NCBI GenBank assembly: GCA_964496245.1
Contig: CAZBZG010000158.1
Location: 1 to 10,692 of the forward strand
DNA from: CAZBZG01 sp964496245
GTDB taxonomy: Bacteria; Planctomycetota; SZUA-567
Reading direction: 5' to 3'
DNA length: 10,692 nt
The notes under the pieces are model-generated. The model worked only from the letters and a program-made list of their open reading frames with translations. It was not told the origin of the DNA and did not search any database. The position numbers and the translations under genes were made by a program. Positions 6,847 to 10,692 of the stretch are shown here, piece by piece; the stretch's first letter is position 1; each line of letters starts with the position of its first letter.

Positions 6847-6872
6847 GGTCCTGCCGGAGCAGGACCCTCCGA
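6847..6872 (-). repeat. Hairpin repeat unit (TCGGAGGG plus 8-bp stem)
   Basis: A perfect inverted repeat GGTCCTGC (6847-6854) / GCAGGACC (6859-6866) with a CGGA tetraloop. On the - strand it reads TCGGAGGG followed by the stem, matching the left end of the repeat at 6761 in inverted orientation. There is no U-tract, so it reads as a dispersed repeat rather than a terminator. The remainder of 6577-6994 has no gene I can support. Confidence 0.55.
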
Positions 6873-6932
6873 ACCAGAAGCATCTGTGTCCCCCCCGGCC
6901 ATGTCGTTGTCAATAAGCCGTGCTGGTTTCTC

Positions 6933-6960
6933 TTGACGCGGACCGCGCGGGGATGATGAT
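6933..6960 (+). promoter_or_regulatory. Weak candidate promoter for the 6995 gene
   Basis: TTGACG at 6933-6938 (5 of 6 matches to the -35 consensus) is followed after 16 nt by GATGAT at 6955-6960 (4 of 6 matches to TATAAT), about 35 nt before the start codon. The -10 is poor, so this is only a candidate. Confidence 0.25.
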
Positions 6961-6982
6961 GGCTCCTTGGGGACAGCCGCAC

Positions 6983-6990
6983 AAGGAGGA
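6983..6990 (+). promoter_or_regulatory. Strong Shine-Dalgarno that fixes the start at 6995
   Basis: AAGGAGGA lies 4 nt before ATG6995. The reading frame is open from an ATG at 6920, but only the 6995 start has such a site, and it places a signal peptide at the very N-terminus. Confidence 0.8.
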
Positions 6991-6994
6991 CGCC

Positions 6995-7873
6995 ATGCAT
7001 CGCGATCGAATGATCCTCGCAGCCATCTGGACGGTTCTCGCGCTCACCCGCCCGCTCGAGGCTGCAGACACGCTTCGCACGGTGGAGTGGGACAGCGTCT
7101 CGCTTCCAGACACGGACGCCACCGTCGAAACCTTCCAGGCGCCCGACCAGGAAGGGACGTGTGTTCGCGTGACGCGCAAGCAGAACGGCGAAGTCACGAT
7201 CCCGCTCCTCACCATCCAAGACCCCGGCATCCAGCAGTCCGCCTACGCGCTGGTGGGCGCCGTGCGCCACCAGGACGTGGAGGGCCAGGCGCATCTCGTG
7301 CTGTGGAATCGCCTTTCCGGCGACACGCGGTTCTTCTCCAAGACGCTCGGCGAACGCGGCCCGGACCGCGCGTTCACGGGCGACGCGGATTGGCGCCGGC
7401 TCGTGGTTCCCTTCTGCATCCGGGATTCGGACGAACGCCCCGTTCGCCTGGACCTGTCGCTCGTCATGCCGGGGCCGGGCACGGTCGAGCTCGCGCCCCT
7501 CCGGCTCGTGGAGTATGCCGAAGGCGAGGACCCGCTGACCATGGGCCAGTGGTGGAGCGGGCGCACGGGGGGGTTGATCGGGGGGCTCTTCGGGGGCATC
7601 TTCGGCCTGCTGGGAGCGGTGCTCGGCGTGCTGGCCGGCAAGGGCAAGGCGCGCGGCGCGGTCATGGGTCTGCTCGTGGTCATGGAGAGCGCGGGCGTGC
7701 TCCTGCTCGCCACAGGCATGGTGGCGCTCGTCCGCGCGCAGCCCTATGCCGTGTTCTACCCGCTGCTTCTGACCGGGGGGCTGCTCATGATTCTGCCCGT
7801 AGGGTTGTTCGGTCCCATCCGGAAGCGGTACGCGCAGCAGGAAGCCCGCGGAACGGAGGCGGACGACACGTAG
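6995..7873 (+). CDS. Secreted/membrane protein of unknown function with beta-rich domain and glycine-zipper helix
   Basis: A 292-residue protein I cannot assign to a named family. Residues 1-23 look like a signal peptide (MHRDRMILAAIWTVLALTRPLEA), probably cut near A23/A24. Residues about 24-175 appear to form an extracytoplasmic beta-rich, perhaps jelly-roll-like domain (AHLVLWNRLSGDTRFFSKTL, then DWRRLVVPF and RLDLSLVMPGPGTVELAPLRL). Three membrane segments follow at about 192-214, 221-246 and 251-273. The first is very glycine-rich (GGLIGGLFGGIFGLLGAVLG), a GxxxG-type packing helix. A basic, then acidic tail ends the protein. The gene stands alone between a repeat-rich intergenic region and a strong hairpin. 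The beta domain could bind carbohydrate or a membrane partner, but nothing in the sequence proves it. Confidence 0.8.
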   Translation: MHRDRMILAAIWTVLALTRPLEAADTLRTVEWDSVSLPDTDATVETFQAPDQEGTCVRVTRKQNGEVTIPLLTIQDPGIQQSAYALVGAVRHQDVEGQAHLVLWNRLSGDTRFFSKTLGERGPDRAFTGDADWRRLVVPFCIRDSDERPVRLDLSLVMPGPGTVELAPLRLVEYAEGEDPLTMGQWWSGRTGGLIGGLFGGIFGLLGAVLGVLAGKGKARGAVMGLLVVMESAGVLLLATGMVALVRAQPYAVFYPLLLTGGLLMILPVGLFGPIRKRYAQQEARGTEADDT

Positions 7874-7875
7874 GC

Positions 7876-7901
7876 GCTGCCGGCAGAACGCTGCCGGCGG
7901 C
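7876..7901 (+). terminator. Strong hairpin after the 6995 gene, possible terminator
   Basis: It begins 3 nt after the stop codon. Arms GCCGGCAG (7879-7886) and CTGCCGGC (7891-7898) pair perfectly around an AACG loop, and the stem extends to 11 bp with one G-T wobble. The only nearby T-rich stretch (GTTCTTT, 7908-7914) is several bases downstream, so it is not a textbook intrinsic terminator; it may also protect the mRNA 3' end. A second possible hairpin (GCAGGCC 7900-7906 with GGCCTGC 7918-7924) shares its last bases and would compete with the end of this stem. Confidence 0.5.
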
Positions 7902-7936
7902 AGGCCCGTTCTTTCCTGGCCTGCGGGGCGCGGACA

Positions 7937-7945
7937 TGCTATACT
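7937..7945 (+). promoter_or_regulatory. Extended -10 promoter for the RIC/hemerythrin gene
   Basis: TGC followed by TATACT (7940-7945, 5 of 6 matches) forms an extended -10 element. The -35 position 17 nt upstream (TGGCCT, 7917-7922) is weak, as is usual for extended -10 promoters. Transcription would start near 7952, about 34 nt before the ATG. Confidence 0.5.
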
Positions 7946-7954
7946 TCTGTTGGA

Positions 7955-7969
7955 GGGGGAAAGACCCCC
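7955..7969 (+). promoter_or_regulatory. G5/C5 hairpin in the 5' UTR of the RIC gene
   Basis: GGGGG (7955-7959) and CCCCC (7965-7969) can pair around AAAGA, just downstream of the predicted transcription start and 3 nt upstream of the AAGGGAGA ribosome binding site at 7973-7980. It could stabilise the mRNA 5' end or tune ribosome access. The pairing is visible; the role is inferred. Confidence 0.4.
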
Positions 7970-7985
7970 GGCAAGGGAGACCACC

Positions 7986-8525
7986 ATGGACATCCACGGC
8001 CTGCCGCCCGTCCGGCGCGAAGCCCTTCGCCAGGAATGGGAAGACCGGAAGCTGACCGATCTGATCGATCGAATCGAAAGCCACTACCACGCCCGTGCGC
8101 GCGCCTTCATCCATGCGATCCTGCCCGCGATCGAATCGATCGAGAAGGAGAAGCCCGCGAGCATGAGCGAGCTGGTCGTCAATCTCAAGCATCTCCGGGA
8201 AATGCTCACGGAGAACTTCCTCCAGCACCTGGAGCACGAAGAGCAGCTGCTCTTCCCGCAGATCCGCGCGCTCGTGAGCGCAGGCACCTCCCAGCAAGGC
8301 CTCAAGAGCCTCGGCCGGATCCACGACGAGCACGACCAGATCACCGACACCCTCATCCGCGTGAAAGTCCAGACCACCCTGGACCGGCTGCGGAACGTCG
8401 ACGACGAGCAGGCCAGGACGCTCTGCGAGCAACTCGAAGGGTTTCTGACGGATCTGTCCGAACACGTCTTCATCGAGGACGAGATCCTGTTCGTGCGCGC
8501 GCTGCACCTCGAGAAGCGCGGCTGA
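7986..8525 (+). CDS. Hemerythrin-like di-iron protein, RIC (YtfE/ScdA) type without the N-terminal domain
   Basis: A 179-residue four-helix hemerythrin/HHE-like protein. All six di-iron ligands of RIC (repair of iron centres) proteins can be placed: H35 (SHYHARAR), H81 and E85 (HLEHEEQLLFP), H116 (IHDEHDQITD), H160 and E164 (SEHVFIEDEILF). YtfE/ScdA proteins help restore iron-sulfur clusters damaged by nitric oxide or peroxide and act in the cytoplasm. The usual short ScdA_N domain with its conserved cysteine motif is absent, so this is a C-terminal-domain-only form. ATG7986 is preferred over an upstream TTG at 7950 because AAGGGAGA at 7973-7980 sits just before it. The gene seems to be monocistronic, with its own extended -10 promoter, and converges on the glycosidase gene 50 nt away. 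Confidence 0.85.
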   Translation: MDIHGLPPVRREALRQEWEDRKLTDLIDRIESHYHARARAFIHAILPAIESIEKEKPASMSELVVNLKHLREMLTENFLQHLEHEEQLLFPQIRALVSAGTSQQGLKSLGRIHDEHDQITDTLIRVKVQTTLDRLRNVDDEQARTLCEQLEGFLTDLSEHVFIEDEILFVRALHLEKRG

Positions 8526-8573
8526 GGCGGTGCGACAACCGGGCAAGGACTGCGTCTTTCCTGCGTCGCCGCC
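8526..8573. terminator. Weak bulged stem between convergent genes
   Basis: GGCGG (8526-8530) can pair with CCGCC (8569-8573) and CGAC (8533-8536) with GTCG (8565-8568), with a 2-nt bulge and a 28-nt loop. It fills the 50-nt gap between convergent stop codons and could serve both strands. The large loop and lack of a U-tract make it doubtful. Confidence 0.2.
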
Positions 8574-8575
8574 CC

Positions 8576-10594
8576 TCATCCACACACGATCCGCGCGATC
8601 GCCAGGGTGGTGAACTGCGGGATGGTGAAGACCGCGTAGCCGTCCTCGTACGCGAAGGGGATGGACGCGCCCTCCGGCTCGAGCACCACGTCCTGCACGC
8701 TCGCGGCCCTCACCCGACACGCGGCATCGTGGTACGGCACCACTTTCTCGATCGAGGGGATGGCGCGCTGGCTCGCCTGGTGACCCACCTGGTAGTCGAT
8801 CAGGTTGAAGAGGAGATCGCCCTTGCCGGTGCGCATGAGATTCGTCTCCACCGTGGCCGGCACGTCTACGGTGTAGAGGGGCGCGTCCTCGAGATGCCTG
8901 TAGAGCCCGTCGACAAACTGGCGCAGCCAGTGGTGGTTGTAGGTCCAGTAGGCCTGGAAGATGGAGCCGGCGACGTACACGGCCCTGCCCTTGCCCGCGG
9001 TGTGGATCGTAGCGAACGGGTAGGGCGACATTTCGTCGGCCGGAGGCGCGCACTCGGCGTTGCGGAACGCCCGCAGCGCCGTGCTCTCGCCCTGCGGGAA
9101 GATCATGTCGGCCAGCACCTCGGCGCCCTGCGGGATCACCTTCTGGGTCTCGGCCCGGCACTGGAGGACGAGGTCGTCCGTTTCGCCGCGCACCGCCTCC
9201 CGCGGCTTGAAGTGGCTCACGCGAAAGACGCTCGGCTCCACGTATTCGAGGCCGAAGAGGTCGGCGAGTTCGAAGACGCCGTCGCGGAGGAGCGCCTTGC
9301 CCGCGGCGATGAGCGTACCGCCCGCCTCCACCCACGCGCGCAGGGCGGCGAGCTGCTCGGGATTGTAGTCGAAGGGCTCGGGCAGGAGGACGGTCCGGTA
9401 GTCGCCATAGGCCTCGGTGTCCAGAGCGCTCAGGATGTCGTGCTGGACGTGGCTCTCGACCAGGACCTTGTGCGCGCCGCGCATCTGCTCGGCCATGGAG
9501 CGGGGGGCGACGCGGTCGGGAGCCGGCACGGGCGCGAGCACAGCCGCATCCTTGACCGCGTGCGCCTGGCGCAGGAGATCTTCGCGCGCCTCCACGAAAC
9601 CGAAGGATTTGCGGAACATCTCGTACACGGCCGGCTGCAGGGTACCGTCCACGTTGACCTGGTCCCCGCTCGTGGCAGCCACCCCGTTGCCGATCATGGC
9701 GGCGAACTCGGTGGTCATCTGCGCGGCCGGCTTGAGCGTGAGGTCGCCCCACCCCTGGTAGAAGCGGACGGACATGACCTGGCAGGGCCGGTCGAGCGTG
9801 CGCACGTGGCGGGCGGTGTAGCTGTGGGAGAGGTAGTTGTTGCGGGGCTGGCTCTCCCAGCAGAGGATGTCGTTGGCCTGCGTGAAGGTCTGGGGCGCTT
9901 CCATGTACCCCGACCGGTTGGAGCAGACGAGGATCTCTCTGTCATGTCTGGCGATGAGGTGCCGGACCTCGCGGATCAGCTTGGTGCAGGCGTCGTAGCA
10001 CCAGGTCGCGCCCTCTTCGGGCGTGATCGTGTCGATCTCCCGGCCGTAGAGCGCCCGGTACTTCTTGCGGCAGCTCTCGCAGAAGCAGGCGTCGTTCGGA
10101 AACGTCACGGGAATGTCGAGCCACAACGCGTCGATGGGATAGTCCTGGATGAGCTCCTCGAGCTGCGGCAGGACCAGTTCCTCCTTGTACGGCGTGTTGA
10201 GACAGAGCCGCGCCCACGCGCCGTAGATGCCCGTGGGCTCGCCGTCCCGCTTGATGGCGCGCCAGTTCTCGTGTTCCTGGTAGGCATGCACGTCCGTGCA
10301 TAGGCTGTAGTAGGCATAGGTGAAGATGCCGCGCCTGCGGCATTCGCTCGCCGCCTCCATCAGGAAGTCGGCCTCCAGCCCCTCGTGCTTGTGCCCCACG
10401 CGGGTGTTGTAGAAGCTGTTGCCGAAGTGACACTTGCTGAAGAGCGCCACCATGTTCACCTTGCCCCGCTCCAGGCGATCCACGAACGCCTTGGCATCGA
10501 ACTGCTTGATGGCGTTCAAGGGAAACTCGGGCATGTGGAAATCCATGTGCACCTGCCGCATGTGCTGGAAGAACGCGCTTGTTTTGTCGACCAT
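8576..10594 (-). CDS. GHL6-like glycoside hydrolase with beta-galactosidase-trimerisation-like domain
   Basis: A 672-residue protein without a signal peptide, so probably cytoplasmic. Residues about 1-340 resemble a TIM-barrel of the hypothetical glycosyl hydrolase 6 group often annotated as 'alpha-amylase family protein'. DALWLDIPV (D160) is the likely catalytic-strand aspartate and is followed by the cysteine cluster ACFCESCRKKYRALYG (C170, C172, C175) that could bind zinc as in GH42 enzymes. NDILCWESQP (E247) offers a second acidic residue. Residues about 348-560 look like the Rossmann-like beta-galactosidase trimerisation domain (YRTVLLPEPFDYNPEQLAAL, then WVEAGGTLIAAGKALL), followed by a C-terminal beta domain. 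The substrate is unknown; fucosides or galactosides are possible. An upstream in-frame ATG would add 29 residues that do not look conserved; AGAAGGGA 6 nt before M1 fixes the start. Confidence 0.8.
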   Translation of the reverse strand: MVDKTSAFFQHMRQVHMDFHMPEFPLNAIKQFDAKAFVDRLERGKVNMVALFSKCHFGNSFYNTRVGHKHEGLEADFLMEAASECRRRGIFTYAYYSLCTDVHAYQEHENWRAIKRDGEPTGIYGAWARLCLNTPYKEELVLPQLEELIQDYPIDALWLDIPVTFPNDACFCESCRKKYRALYGREIDTITPEEGATWCYDACTKLIREVRHLIARHDREILVCSNRSGYMEAPQTFTQANDILCWESQPRNNYLSHSYTARHVRTLDRPCQVMSVRFYQGWGDLTLKPAAQMTTEFAAMIGNGVAATSGDQVNVDGTLQPAVYEMFRKSFGFVEAREDLLRQAHAVKDAAVLAPVPAPDRVAPRSMAEQMRGAHKVLVESHVQHDILSALDTEAYGDYRTVLLPEPFDYNPEQLAALRAWVEAGGTLIAAGKALLRDGVFELADLFGLEYVEPSVFRVSHFKPREAVRGETDDLVLQCRAETQKVIPQGAEVLADMIFPQGESTALRAFRNAECAPPADEMSPYPFATIHTAGKGRAVYVAGSIFQAYWTYNHHWLRQFVDGLYRHLEDAPLYTVDVPATVETNLMRTGKGDLLFNLIDYQVGHQASQRAIPSIEKVVPYHDAACRVRAASVQDVVLEPEGASIPFAYEDGYAVFTIPQFTTLAIARIVCG

Positions 10595-10600
10595 GGGACG

Positions 10601-10608
10601 TCCCTTCT
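10601..10608 (-). promoter_or_regulatory. Shine-Dalgarno deciding the glycosidase start
   Basis: On the - strand AGAAGGGA precedes the ATG at 10594 by 6 nt. The longer reading frame from 10681 begins inside an inverted repeat and has no such site. Confidence 0.7.
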
Positions 10609-10672
10609 GATTTGGGCCTGGTTCAAGAACCCGCGGGTCCGGGTCACACATGGGACGCGGAGCGGTATGTAG

Positions 10673-10692
10673 CCCAGGCACTCTTGCCTGGG
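10673..10692. repeat. Perfect inverted repeat at the window edge
   Basis: CCCAGGCA (10673-10680) and TGCCTGGG (10685-10692) pair perfectly around CTCT. It may continue beyond the window. It resembles dispersed intergenic palindromes of environmental bacteria and could also be the terminator of a gene outside the window. The rest of 10595-10672 contains two short palindromes (GGTTCAAGAACC at 10620-10631 and CCCGCGGG at 10630-10637) and no convincing promoter. Confidence 0.5.

Noticed and set aside
6573..6902. 109-codon open frame on the - strand containing PFDFAQGHEPVEW
   Set aside because: That string is the translation of the TTCGAC palindromic repeat, a known source of spurious proteins. 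The frame also overlaps the MBOAT start.
8056..8145. Repeated GATCGATCGAATCG-like strings in the RIC gene
   Set aside because: They are explained by codons for alternating Asp/Glu-Arg/Ser-Ile helix residues (LIDRIES, AIESIEK) and show no regular repeat unit.
8036..10303. 755-codon open frame on the + strand opposite the glycosidase
   Set aside because: It begins inside the RIC gene and has low-complexity antisense composition. The - strand frame has coherent domains and a ribosome binding site.
1..10692. CRISPR array, tRNA, rRNA or insertion sequence
   Set aside because: I saw no spaced direct repeats, cloverleaf, rRNA-like stretch or transposase motif on either strand.

Overview
The window is a GC-rich bacterial chromosome segment with tightly packed, ATGA-coupled operons. 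Several palindromic repeat units lie between the transcription units. The gene content (long FkbH protein, AlgI-type MBOAT, GHL6-like glycosidase) and the repeat style suggest an environmental bacterium, perhaps of the PVC group (Kiritimatiellota/Lentisphaerota-like) or a neighbouring phylum. That assignment is a weak inference, because no rRNA or other marker gene is present.

Layout. (1) 1-607, + strand: a G-rich leader, a promoter and a RelB/RelE(ParE)-type toxin-antitoxin pair. (2) 621-4036, + strand: four packed genes for a VOC/methylmalonyl-CoA-epimerase-like protein, a class I SAM methyltransferase, an acyl carrier protein and a 608-residue FkbH-type HAD enzyme. (3) 3927-6576, - strand: an AlgI-like MBOAT O-acyltransferase followed by a membrane-anchored SGNH/DltD-like protein. 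Its 3' end overlaps the 3' end of fkbH by 110 nt. (4) 6577-6994: an intergenic region with a candidate promoter for the MBOAT operon and a nested palindromic repeat cluster. (5) 6995-7873, + strand: a secreted or membrane protein of unknown function, followed by a strong hairpin. (6) 7986-8525, + strand: a hemerythrin-like RIC (YtfE/ScdA-type) di-iron protein. (7) 8576-10594, - strand: a cytoplasmic GHL6-like glycoside hydrolase with a beta-galactosidase-trimerisation-like middle domain. (8) 10595-10692: its upstream region, ending in a perfect inverted repeat.

How the genes may work together. FkbH enzymes load a glyceryl group from 1,3-bisphosphoglycerate onto a carrier protein. With the adjacent methyltransferase and epimerase-like protein, regions 2 and 3 look like one pathway that makes a (possibly O-methylated or epimerised) glyceryl-ACP and hands it to an MBOAT/SGNH pair for transfer to an extracytoplasmic glycan. 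The logic mirrors the Dlt system: DltA ligase, DltC carrier, DltB MBOAT, DltD SGNH. Here FkbH would replace the ATP-dependent ligase. The SGNH partner appears to have lost its serine nucleophile. This converging cassette is the most interesting part of the window.
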